A DNA stretch of 23,799 nt, taken from the NCBI GenBank assembly GCA_001414345.1, contig LLCB01000545.1, forward strand, positions 1-23,799. The letters run 5' to 3'. The position numbers and the translations under genes were made by a program. Within the stretch, counting starts at the first letter, position 1, and each line of letters opens with the position of its first letter. This stretch comes from Hymenoscyphus infarciens. Taxonomy: Eukaryota; Ascomycota; Leotiomycetes; Helotiales; Helotiaceae. Under the pieces are notes generated by a model. The model saw only the letters and a program-made list of their open reading frames with translations. It did not search any database and was not told where the DNA came from. Shown piece after piece: positions 9,750 through 19,699 of the stretch.

Positions 9750-11515
9750 TCTTTTAACACCTACCTACTTACCTAGTATATTTTATACTTAATAATATAC
9801 TAATAATATACTATCTTCTCTTTCCTTCTTTATAAACCTATAGAAGAGATTAATCTAGATAATTCTATAAGAATTATAAGGATTATATATCTACTCTCTA
9901 AATTAGACCTCTAAATACTTAACTATAATTAAGTATATAATCTAGTAGCTTCTACTATATTCTAATAATTAAATCGCTAAAGATAAGGCTATCTATAAAA
10001 CTTATCTCTTATATAGTATATATTAAAAGTATACTTTAAACTATATTATATATATCTTACTATATAATAACCTATTAATATAAGATAATAGTATAAGCTA
10101 GCTTATATATATACTCTTATAAGCTATAACCTCTAAAAGCTAGTAAAGGTAAATTTATATTATTTTTAAAGGATTTAGCGAATTTATCTATTAAATAGTA
10201 AGTCTTTAGTATTCTAGTATAGTAGTAAGCTAAAAGTAAAGATCTCTATCTTAATTATATTCTATAACTTATAGCCTAGACCTACCTTATTCTCTTCCTT
10301 TACCTAGGCCTATACTAATAAAACTTATATATTAGATAAGTAATAATAGCTGTCTACGTCTTATAAGAAGCCTAAAAAACAATCTAAAACTTACTCTTAG
10401 GTATTTTTAAGAGGTAGAATTAATACTATATATACTACTATTTTAATTATACTAGCTTAAACTATAAAATTAAGAAGTCTTAAAAACTAAGATAATTTCT
10501 ATATACGTTATCTTAGGAGTTTAAACTTAAGATACTCTATTATTAATTAGTTATTAATAGGTATCTCTCTTTATCTTAGAAAACCTTATTATTTTAGATA
10601 ATCTAGTAAAATCTTAAAAATCTAAAAGATTTAGTTTAATTATAGTATATTACTTAGTAATTATTATAAATAATTACTTTAAAAAATTTAAAATACTATT
10701 TAAAGTAATCTCTATTAAATTAGTAATTAAAAGGTAATCTCTTCCTCTTATAGCTCTTAATATTATATTCTAAGGAGTATATAAAGCTTCTAGTCTAGAC
10801 CTAGCTCCTCTAGAGATAGAACGATATATATAGGTATTGTTTTTCTAATACTTAGACACTATTAATAACCTTCTTAAATAAATAGAACGAGCTTTATCCT
10901 TCTAATACCTAGCTCTTATTAATAACCTTATACTATCTACTAAATATCTAGTCCTTATTAATAACCTCTTAGAACTAATAGAGATATAAGAGAATATACT
11001 ATCTACTAAATACCTAGCTCTTATTAATAATCTCTTAGAACTAATAGAGATAGAAGAGAATATACTATCTACTAAATACTTAGCTCTTATTAATAACTTC
11101 TTAGAACTAATAGAGATAAAAGAGAATATACTATCTACTAAATACTTAGCCTTTATTAATAACCTCTTAGAACTAATAGAGATAGAAGAGAATACACTAT
11201 CTATTAAATACCTAGCTCTTATTAATAACCTTATATTATCTACTAAATACTTAGCTCTTATTAATAAGTTAGATATAATTAGAAGAGAGTTATTAAGTTA
11301 AGGTCTAGCTAAATCTAATTTAACTACTAAATAAGAGTAACTTAAAGAGATATTAAATAGATTAGAGATATTATATAAACTAAGTACTAATATTAATAAG
11401 CTAGCTAGTAATAAAAAGAAGTAAGGTAGAAAAGTGTAAGGTAGGCGCTAGTAGAGGAGCCTTTATATACTAGAAAATTACTAGTACTTCTTACTATATA
11501 GTACTTTACTTTTAT
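9750..11515 (+). pseudogene. Long fossil ORF with a 22-residue coiled-coil-like repeat, unknown family
   Basis: One plus frame (codon starts congruent to 1 modulo 3) is coding-like for about 580 codons, broken only by TAA/TAG. In order it contains LPSIFYT, IAKDKAIYKTYLLYSI, YSLPLPRPILIKLIY, ISIYVILGV, VSLFILENLIILDNLVKS, KSKRFSLIIVYYLVIIIN and KASSLDLAPLEIERYI. Four full and two short repeats of a Leu/Ile/Glu-rich 22-residue unit follow at 10909-11250 with no stop. A basic end holds RRELLS, LKEILNRLEILYKLSTNINK and ASNKKK. Hydrophobic residues at 3-4 spacing in the repeat suggest a coiled coil. No catalytic motif or known domain is recognised. A chromosomal gene or a transposon-encoded protein are both possible. 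Start and stop are undefined because ATG has been lost. Confidence 0.45.
10909..11250 (+). repeat. 66-bp (22-codon) tandem repeat: 39-66-66-66-66-39 bp
   Basis: Full units lie at 10948-11013, 11014-11079, 11080-11145 and 11146-11211. A 39-bp short form that lacks the same central 27 bp flanks them on each side (10909-10947 and 11212-11250). All lengths are multiples of three. In the plus frame a unit reads LALINNLLELIEIEENI followed by LSTKY. The minus strand also has a stop-free frame through the unit, so the array alone does not fix the strand. Confidence 0.9.
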
Positions 11516-11939
11516 AATAAAACTAATATATTACTAAGTATGTTTTAAGTTATTTTTTAATATCTAGATAAGTATACTTAGCCTTTAAGCTATACTACTT
11601 TTTATTATACTTATAATAGTTTCCTATTCTAGTAAAGAAGTAGAGAATACTACTATATATTACTAGGAATTAATACTAGTAATTAATTATATATATTCTA
11701 TAAAACTCGAATACTTTATATTTTAAAAAGAACTTAGGCCTCTCTTACTCTCTATTACTTTTAATAGTAATAATTATAAAAAAACGCTATCTATTTATAT
11801 TCTTATATATCTATATCCTTATATACCTATATCTCTATATACCTAAATATCTCTATATTACTAGTACTTATATATTTATATACTATATATATATAGATTC
11901 TATATTAAAGAACCTAGAATAGTACTAAGTAAATAGCCT
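11516..11939. other. Unassigned stretch between two convergent fossil ORFs
   Basis: No gene is recognised. The segment at 11790-11900 is rich in TATAT, CTATAT and CCTATAT repeats. The flanking fossil ORFs point toward this stretch, so it would have held their 3' ends. Confidence 0.4.
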
Positions 11940-13273
11940 AAGTATAAGGCTAAATCTATCTACTATAAATAGTATACCTAGTAGCCTATTTTATAAAATT
12001 ACTCTTATTCTCTTTTAATTTTATAATAATTATTTCTTTTTAATATATATAGTATAGACGCTTAGCCTAATAGTATTATTGTTTTTACTTAAGTATTTAG
12101 ACTATAATCTTAGGGTTCTCTTCTAAAGACTAGTAATATTTATACTTAAGGCTAGTAATATAGGTATTAATATTATAAATCTTATTAGTAGCCTTACTAT
12201 TAGTAGCCTTCTAGAAGCCTTTAAACTATAAAGTATAAGTAAAGATAGTATAGAAATATTAATTATATTAATATATAGATTTAAAGGTATTTTAATCTTA
12301 TTTCTCTCTCTTAGCCTTCTTCTATATCTTAACCTTAGTATTTATATCTTTTTAGTTACTTAACTTCTCTTAAAGAAGGTTAGTAGAGGCTTTAAATCTA
12401 GTAGCTATTAAGCAAAGCTTTAAGTACTTTTAAATAAACTTATTATATTATTTAGTAGCTTCTAAGATATAATATTATATATATAGTAGAAAGTAGTAAA
12501 TTAGGATATTAAAGATATAGCTATAGACTTTTAGGATATAATAAGGATTATTAGTTAATTTATAGTTAAGAATAGTATTAAAGTTATTATTAGAATTACT
12601 TTATACTTTATTATTTAAAGTAAAAGTAAAGAGAGCTAACTTTAAACTAGAATAATCTTCTATACTAGTATATAGTAATATCTTATTATATAACTATAAT
12701 TAGTATCTATAAAGGATAGTATAAGTAGATTATAAGATCTTTTAGTTAAACTTACTTAAGATAATCTACTTAGATAGATTAATAGTAGGTTAGAAATAGT
12801 TAAGATTGTTTTACTCTTTAGTTATAAAGTTAAATAAAGTATATAATACTTTTAATAGAAAAGAGTATATATTAATTTTAATATTAAAGTAGAAGGTTAA
12901 GATATACTAATAAAGAGTAAATTTTAATATATATATACTTAAACTTAGATAATACCTTAGCTATTATTATAAAATAACTACTAATTAATTAATTCTAGAT
13001 TTATTTTAACTAATACTCTTATTCTAAATCTCTTTTTAAAGATCTTTATTTACTACCTACTATAGTTTATACTTTAAAATCTTAGTAGTTTTAATTAAAA
13101 AGAGTATTAATATCCTTAGTAGGAATATCTTTTAAAGCCTCTAAGTATAAGCTATTATTTAATATATATATATAAGAATACTAGTTAATTAAATATAGGT
13201 TTTTATTAAGTATAGAAGAGTTACTATATTAGTTAGACTCTAGTAGTTATAACTTATCGTCTACTAGTACTAG

Positions 13274-13399
13274 CTTATTAAGTAAAGAGAAGTCGTCTTA
13301 ATTAGTATCTAGTAACTTATTAAGTAAAGAAGAGTTACTTTATTTAGTATTTAGTAACTTATTAAGTAAAGAGGAGTTACCTTACTTCTATAAATTAGT
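13274..13399 (-). repeat. 42-bp (14-codon) tandem repeat, three units
   Basis: Units start at 13274, 13316 and 13358 with the core CTTATTAAGTAAAGA(G/A)(G/A)AG. In the frame of the long minus-strand fossil ORF each unit reads SSLLNKLL plus NT or DT. The third unit diverges after about 30 bp. A period of 42 bp keeps the frame. Confidence 0.8.
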
Positions 13400-13483
13400 A
13401 TCTAGCTATTAGGATTTATTATTAGTATAGTTAAGAATAGAAGAATATATTAGTTTTTATTAGGATTAGTACTCTATAAGCGC

Positions 13484-13681
13484 TTATTCTTAAGAATATA
13501 TAAAAAAACTATTTAAGAGTTAATTCTATAGCTTATACCTCTTTTCTAAAAGAATCCTACTTAAATAGTTTAAGATATACTATTCTTAGTAGTCTATAAA
13601 AGTACTATATAAGAGTTAGATTCTATTTTATAATTTATACTTTTTATCTTCTAGAATCCTACTAAGGTAATTAAGTATATA
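13484..13681 (-). repeat. Degenerate ~100-bp coding repeat, two units (34 and 32 codons)
   Basis: Minus-strand units 13681-13580 and 13579-13484 both begin YILNYLSRIL, continue with (E/L)(D/E)K(K/R)YKL, and end in an aromatic/hydrophobic run followed by a Gln/Glu-rich stretch. The similarity is clearer in protein than in DNA, which supports the minus reading frame. Confidence 0.65.
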
Positions 13682-15011
13682 TTCCTCTTCCTCTTATTTA
13701 TACTCTAGTATATACTAAGATTAGAAGTTCTATTAATATAAGAGAATATAGCTATTTTATTTAAGATCTAGTTACTTACTTATTAATTTATACTATTAAA
13801 TTTATTATTAGTCTTCTTTTCTAATAACCTAGGTATAGCCTTACTTTTTCTATATCTATCTCTTTACTTATATAAAGTTATTAATTTTACTTTAGTAGAG
13901 TTATATAAAATCTTAGTAAACGTCTTTTAAGAGAGATTCTCTAATATTAAGCTCTTTATATAAATTATTAAGTTACTATCTCTTATTTCTTTATATCTTT
14001 ATAATAATATTATACTAGTATATATATATAATAATTACTTATTAGGTTTAAGAAAGGAGTTAGTATTAAGAATTATTTAATATTTTATTAAAATTAAATC
14101 TATTAATATAGAGGGTATTATTTATCTTTTATATTCTAAGGTCTTATTATAGTAAACCTTATTAAAAGCTTCTTATAAGATATATAAGATTTGTTTCCTT
14201 CTATACTTAGAGCTTAGTAACTATTATAGTATCTATATCTATTCTTAGTTTCTTTCTAAGAGTTTAATATTTAGTAGATATAGAAATTAGTATTTAGTAT
14301 TAGGTATAAGCTATACTATTTATCTACTTATAATAGAGGTAATAAAATATAAAGTTTACTACTAATTAGAGCTTAGAAAAGGATTCGATTATAAATTTAG
14401 CTATTACTTAATACTTAATTACTATTATTAGAGTATAAAATACTATAAAGAACTACTTATAGTAAAGTTTATATTATAATTACTATACTTTTTAAACGTT
14501 TAATATAAAGCTAGTTTTTATATTCTATTTTTCTAGTATATAACTAGCTAAGTAGGCTATAATATATCTTATACCTAGAAGTAAGGAATTTAGAGAATTA
14601 GAAAACTTTTATTCTAGTCCTAGGTATCTAGTTATTCTAGGGTTTAAGTCTAAGAAATAACCTTTCTTTTAAGTATAATATAAAAGTATATACGTCTTTA
14701 GTAGTAGGTTTATCTATTTATTAGAGTTTATACTATAAACCTCTCTCTTTTTTAAGCTAGAACTTAACTTATTTCTAGTATTTTATAGTTAATAATCTTA
14801 AAGACTAATTATAAAATATACTTTTTAAAAGAGCGACCTAGTATATATAGGTACTTAGTAGTATTAAGTAAACTCTATAAAACTCCCTTCTAAGACTATA
14901 TATATATTTATATATAAACTAGCTACTATTATACTTAGTATAGTACTTTCTATTAGCTTTTACTAAGCTTCTTAAATATCTATTATTTATACTAGTATCT
15001 TTCCTTCTCTC

Positions 15012-15091
15012 TAACTCCTTCTAACTTCTTCTAACTTCTTCTAACTTCTCTTAACTTTTCCTAACTTCTCCTAATTCCTCTTAACTCTCTT
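15012..15091. repeat. 10-bp tandem repeat, eight units (TAACTTCTTC-type)
   Basis: Eight consecutive decamers from TAACTCCTTC to TAACTCTCTT with period exactly 10. The plus strand is nearly all pyrimidine apart from the AA in each unit. On the minus strand, 30 bp gives ten residues, so the long fossil ORF reads a Lys/Arg/Glu-rich repeat here (KKLEEVRRS). Confidence 0.9.
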
Positions 15092-15309
15092 TCTATCTTT
15101 CTTTTAATAAAATATCTCCTACTTTAACTAAATAAGTAATAAAACTTAAGCCTCTTAGCTACTATATAATTCCTACTAACTATATAGCTACTAGTTATCT
15201 AGTTCTCTTTATACTATATTAAATAAGTAAAAACGTCTTTTTATTATTACTAAAAAGCTAAATTTATTTAATTATAATATAGAAATATCTTATTATAATA
15301 ATAGGTTTA

Positions 15310-16740
15310 AGAGAGAGTTTTCTATATTCTAAGCCTACTTAGAAAGATATAGTAATATATTAGAAAAGTGTTTTAGAAGATATTAAATAATGTATTAGAG
15401 TAGTAGTTAATATATTAACTAGTGATTTAGAAGTAATTTAAGAATAATATAATACTTTTAATATAGATAATATATTTAAAGAGAGGTTTAAGGTAGATAA
15501 ACTGTTTATAGAGGTATAGAAGAAGCTACTAGTCTACTAGGTATTAAGAACCTAGAGTATATTAGAGTAGAGTTTATTCTAGTTAAAGAGAGCTAATAAA
15601 ATCCTAGATATATATAAGAGGATTAAAAATTAGTTTAAAGATCTTAATAATAAGATGTTTAAGAGATAGAGAGTTAGCTAGCTTACTTATTAATACTATT
15701 AGTTAAATTAAGAAGAGAAGAAGAGCTAGAAAAAAAGAGCTTTAGATAAGGTAAAGTCTTATTTAGAAATATTTTATTACTTTCTACTATATCTTAAAGA
15801 TAGTAGCTAAAATATATCTAAATATACTAAGAAAGTACTAGTTTAGTAAGAGAGAGAGTTTACTAGATATATTAAAATAGTAGTAGAAGTAAAGTCTTTA
15901 TACTATAATATTATAGGTTCTCTATTAAACTAAATAGCTCTATATACTAAAGTTTTTATAGGTAGAAAAACTTAGATATCTTAGCTATAATATAGTATTT
16001 ATAATTATAGATAGAGATAATATAGAAGTATCTAGTATATTAATATTAGATAGAATAGAGAATAGGATAATATTTCTTAATCTCTATAAGTAGAGAAAAC
16101 TTAGCTTTTATGCTTTTAATATATAAGTAAAGACCTTTAACTTACTAATTCTACTTTTTAAGACTAGGTAAGATAGAGTATATATTACTATACTAAAATA
16201 ATATAGAATATAACCTTACTTAGTAGATATTATATATCCTACCTACTTAAGAAACTCTTCTAACTAAGTTTAATAAGAAGGTTATTTAAATAGTATTTTA
16301 GTTAGACGTTCTTAAATAATCGTATATCTATTTATAAGCTATAAAGCTATTAGGAGGTATAGGAGTAGGCTTAAGATACTAATAAGAATATTAAATAAAA
16401 AGGACTAAGAGAGAGACTTTATAAGGAAAAATATTAAATTAGTTTATAGTATAGATTTAGTATAAGAGACTCTATAAGATAAGTATAATTTAAGAAATAC
16501 TATTAATAAGTATATCTAGTAGCGAATTTATAATAGGTTGTTTTAAGATCTACCTATAATATATTTCTAAAAAGTAGTATAAAAATAAAATGTCTTTTTA
16601 TATAAGTATTTAATTTAAGAAGAATATAACTTATAAATAATTAAATAATAGATACTTAAATAATAGATAACTAAATAATACGAATTTTAAATAACTAAAT
16701 AGTATAAGTTTTAATAAGGCGAAATTAAGACCTTAAAAAA
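15310..16740 (+). pseudogene. Fossil ORF (about 475 codons), highly charged, unknown family
   Basis: A plus frame (codon starts congruent to 1 modulo 3) is coding-like throughout, with TAA/TAG as the main breaks. In order: GLRESFLYSKPT, KSVLEDIK, CIRVVVNILTSDLEVI, YNTFNIDNIFKERFKVDKLF, LKRANKILDIYKRIKN, FKDLNNKMFKR, KKRALDKVKSYLEIFYYFLL, ISKYTKKVLV, EREFTRYIKIVVEVKSLYYN, IALYTKVFIGRKT and KGLRERLYKEKY. Near 16620-16720 it ends in a short Asn/Ile-rich repeat (NNQII-like). It is divergent from the long minus-strand frame, with almost no space between them. I considered a transposase or recombinase but saw no catalytic motif. Product and limits are unknown. Confidence 0.45.
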
Positions 16741-16834
16741 GAATAATAAAGATAAGGTATTAATTATTATAATAATAATAAATATTAAACTAAAACTATA
16801 AAGAACTTTTCCTAACTCTTATTTCTTTTTATTA

Positions 16835-16882
16835 AAATATCTTTTAAAATATCTTATGAAATATCTTATGAAATATCTTTAG
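16835..16882. repeat. 12-bp tandem repeat, four units (AAATATCTTATG)
   Basis: Units at 16835, 16847, 16859 and 16871. The two central copies are identical and keep ATG, which is rare in this window. No function is apparent. Confidence 0.8.
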
Positions 16883-17289
16883 AAATAGTAATATACACGT
16901 TCTACTTTAAAAACGTGATTTTCTAGGAATACTAAAATAAGTACTTAATACTACTAGCTACTAGAACTTATATTAGCCTTTATATATATTATCTAATAAC
17001 TATACGCTTAAATACTAAGATAAGTAGCTTAAAAATATTATATTATATTCTAGTTTATATAATTAATTTTTTAAGTAGTTATAATATATACTTATTTAAA
17101 TATTCAAACTAACTATACTAAGCTATATAAGAGATAGAGTACTAGAATGCTATAATTCTATAGATAATTAGTTTATATATATACTCTTACTCTTTATAAA
17201 TAATATACTACTATTAGAAGCTTATTAAATATATTATACTTTCTAAATTACTTTCTAGTAGTTAATAAGATATTATATTCTAGAAGATA
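16883..17289. other. Unassigned AT-rich spacer left of the copia element
   Basis: No gene is recognised. It holds one inverted repeat, CACGTT (16896-16901) and AACGTG (16912-16917), around a 10-bp loop; both arms keep a CpG and a CpA/TpG. Confidence 0.5.
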
Positions 17290-17294
17290 CTAGT
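17290..17294. repeat. Target-site duplication CTAGT (left copy, copia)
   Basis: CTAGT directly before the LTR at 17295 matches CTAGT at 23525-23529 directly after the other LTR. Five bases is the normal copia duplication length. Confidence 0.8.
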
Positions 17295-17466
17295 TGTTGA
17301 TATGACTTATGGTTATAAAAGCGATGTAAAAAGAGTTATATTATCGTTCGTGTATACTAAGTAAAGCTAGCTACGATGCCTACTTAAGTAGCCTCTAAGC
17401 GAGTGTACGTGTACCTACGTATACTAATCTAAATCGCTATTTACCTCTTAAATATATATACCAACA
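17295..17466 (-). repeat. Copia LTR, left copy (3' LTR in element orientation)
   Basis: 172 bp, TGTTGA...CCAACA. Gapless match to 23353-23524 with 17 differences, all transitions. It still contains ATG and several TpG that the copia interior and the other LTR have often lost. CTAGT also follows it at 17467-17471, by chance identical to the target duplication. Confidence 0.95.
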
Positions 17467-17617
17467 CTAGTACTTCTTTAAAACGATAGAAGTTAGTACT
17501 TTAAAAGTTATTAAAATCTCCTATCTAATCTAACTAATTAGAGCCTTCTATTCTCTATCCTCGACTAATAAGGAGGCTTTATTTCTATTCTCTATTATCT
17601 CTTATTCTATTCTACCT

Positions 17618-18080
17618 ATTCTATAAGCTTGATGTCTAGCTTGTTTATATCGATTAGCTTTTGTAAGGTATTATAGTAACCCTTTTTAGTTATAGTATTA
17701 GTAGGGTTACTCTTACTATTAATCTATTTAATCTTATTAATTTCTCTTAACTTATACGCCTCTTATAGGTATATAATATTAATTATTAATTACTTCTCTT
17801 TAGTTATATCTAATTTAGCTATATATTTATAGATAGACTTTAAATTAGTATATATTATAAGTAGAATCTTAAATCCTAAGATACTTTTAAGAGTTAATTT
17901 AATTAAGGCTATAGTATTAAATCTAGAGCTTATTATATATAATTCTAATACTAAAACGTTATAAGTAACTCTCTTATACTTAGTAGAAGACTAATGTAAA
18001 ATGTTAGTATTATCTTCCTTATTTATAAGTGTAATAATATAGCTGATTTATAATAATAAGTCCTTATTATTAGTAAATAA
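17618..18080 (-). pseudogene. Copia RNase H domain remnant
   Basis: RNase H removes the RNA strand during reverse transcription. The minus frame from about 18078 reads FTNNKDLLL, ISYIITLINKEDNTNILH, SSTKYKRVTYNVLVLELYII, LIIYTNLKSIYKYIAKLDIT, KLREINKIK and SNPTNTITKKGYYNTLQKLI, matching the fungal copia form (FANNKDLSSQIGYI, LHWSS, VLASELYA, TDSKSLYD, IKWIDG, NPADAMTK). Over about 150 codons there are five in-frame stops. Two of them lie where the family has Trp (LH*SS and IK*I), the expected TGG>TAG. The catalytic TDS motif is TNL here, so the enzyme was lost by Asp>Asn. It is the last domain before the 3' LTR. Confidence 0.9.
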
Positions 18081-18599
18081 TCTATTAGTAAAGGTATATA
18101 ACTTTAAGGAAGATTTATCTAATTTAACGAATTTAAGTCCTCTTAAAGGATTATTAATTTACTATTAAATTCGCTTATTAAGAAGTAAAATATTATTATC
18201 TTAAGGATTAATAGTTTAAGTAGTATATAATAAGTTAAAAGTAGCCTTAGGCTAAGATACTATAGCTAAGTATACCTCTCTAGTATATTAAGTAATATAT
18301 TAATCTTTAGTATCTACTATATATAATGTCTCTTTTATATTAGATATCTTAGATAAGGCCTTTTATACTAAATCTAAGTGTTTTACGTAATCCTAAGTAA
18401 GAGATATAGAGCTGTTATAATACTTAGTAATTAGCTCTCTATTAAATTTAATTAGATAGTTAATAATAAGCTCTTCTCTCTCTTTAGATATAAATCTAGC
18501 TTTATTAATAATAAGCTCTTCTTTATTAATAAAAGCGTTATTAGTAAGTATAAGAGTATTATTAGTTTAAAGGCCTACTATACTAAAAGGGGTATCTAA

Positions 18600-19150
18600 C
18601 TTTACTTACTCGTCGTACTAGTATAATTTAGTATATAAAAGATAAGAGTCGAAAGTTAACTATTCTATTATAAGCCTTATAATATAGTGTTTATAGTATG
18701 TTGTAAACTAGTAATTACTAGCTTCTAGAATACTATATAGTAGTCTAATTACTTCGAAGAATACATCTTCTTATTAGAGATAACTTTTAAGAGAGTATAT
18801 AAAGAATTTCTAATTTAAGTTAGTTAATAATTAAGTATACACTTATATAATATCCTAAATAAATACTTATAAGCCTAGAAGTATTATAATAAGTATAAGA
18901 ATTATTCTCTAGCTCACTCTCTAAATAGTAGACGCCTAGGTAAGTACTAGCGACTTCCTAGTATTATTATATACTTAGATAACTAATCTTAACTTCGTAA
19001 AAGTAAGTACTATACTTTTAAATTTAATATTATCTATAAAGTATAATCTAAATATTCTAGTATTAGAAAGTAACTCCTTTTAAGTAATAATCTTAAAAAC
19101 ACCTCGATTAGTTAATCTATTAATCTCCTTTTATTATAATTTAACGTATA
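18600..19150 (-). pseudogene. Copia reverse transcriptase remnant
   Basis: RT copies the element RNA into DNA. From about 19130 the minus frame reads EINRLTNRGVFKII, NTRIFRLYFIDNIKF, TKLRLVI-VYNNTRKSL, ASTI-RVS-RIILILIIILL, VFI-DII-VYT-LLTNLN-K, EDVFFEVIRLLYSILEASNY and FTTYYKHY, where the dash is TAA/TAG. This matches the fungal copia RT blocks RLVVQGYND, APTVQRFSQR, LYIRDITQAY and LRVVKPLYGIPESG. About a dozen stops occur, nearly all at family Gln or Trp positions. The Asp of the first catalytic block (DI) is retained. Downstream a STSDPCLLYTKLYYYT-like reading (near 18620) fits the segment just before the second catalytic motif. Confidence 0.92.
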
Positions 19151-19699
19151 CTATCTTATTATTAGCTATAAATACTTTAATATTAAAAGGTTTACTTAAA
19201 TTAGAGAGAAAAGTTCTAATATCTTTAAGAGTAATATAGTTAAAATCGTCTATAAAAGTGTCTAACTATTAGAATAACACTTTAAAAGACCTATTTAAAG
19301 GCCTTAGATGCTTTTAAGGCTATCTACGTCTACGCTTCTAGAGAGGTTCTAGTAAGGGTTCTAGAATATTAGTGTTTTAATAGATTTATAACTAATAAAG
19401 TTAGTATTAGAGAGAAGGTGAATATTATTTAATATCTTAGTTACTCTAGTCTACTTCCTACCTACCTTATTACTTAAAAGTTCCTCCTTTTTTATAAGGT
19501 TATAGTATTATTTTAGACAGTATCGTACTAGAAACTTCCTTAGTTGCTAGTACTGTTTTAGAAGTTTTAAAAGTTTTAATAAAGTATAGCTTTATAACTA
19601 TAGATTAAAACTTTATAGGACTACTTAGTAATATCATAATATAGTCCTTATTCTTGATTCCTTAAAAGACAAAAGGTCCTATCTAAGACTTTATATACT

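Larger units (their letters stand above)
11940..15300 (-). pseudogene. Very long fossil ORF (about 1,100 codons) with internal repeats, unknown family
   Basis: One minus frame (first bases congruent to 1 modulo 3) reads as protein from about 15300 to about 12870. The reading appears to continue to about 11940 in the next frame (congruent to 0), which implies a one-base indel. From the N-terminal side: a basic segment FYWKKDRKRVKRN with RRS and KLEEV repeats (15012-15091), SLYINIYIVLEGSFIEFT, SLKKREVYSINSNK, GYFLDLNPRITRYLGLE, LGIRYIIAYLASYILEK, TLRKKLRIDIDTIIVTKL, LNNLYKELNIRESLLKDV, and two copies of YILNYLSRIL (13484-13681). Then come three SSLLNKLL(D/N)T units (13274-13399), LEALKDIPTKDINTLFN, and LCLIATRFKASTNLL near the C-terminal part. 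Stops are TAA/TAG only, about one per 15 codons. I recognise no domain or catalytic motif. Confidence 0.5.

Noticed and set aside
12130..12840. Plus-strand reading frame across this segment
   Set aside because: It is open apart from TAA/TAG but is extremely Leu/Ile/Phe-rich, as expected of the antisense of a Lys/Glu/Asn-rich gene. The minus reading has balanced charged segments.
15310..16740. Tyrosine recombinase (DUF3435, Starship captain) or pogo-type transposase
   Set aside because: I looked for the R...Y pattern of the recombinase and the DDE blocks of pogo in the reading and found no convincing motif. The ORF is left unassigned.
17290..17471. Left copia LTR as a solo LTR with its own duplication (CTAGT on both sides)
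   Set aside because: The right LTR is followed by CTAGT but preceded by a different sequence, and the interior between the LTRs carries all copia domains in order. A full element explains more; the CTAGT at 17467-17471 is probably chance in CTAG-rich DNA.
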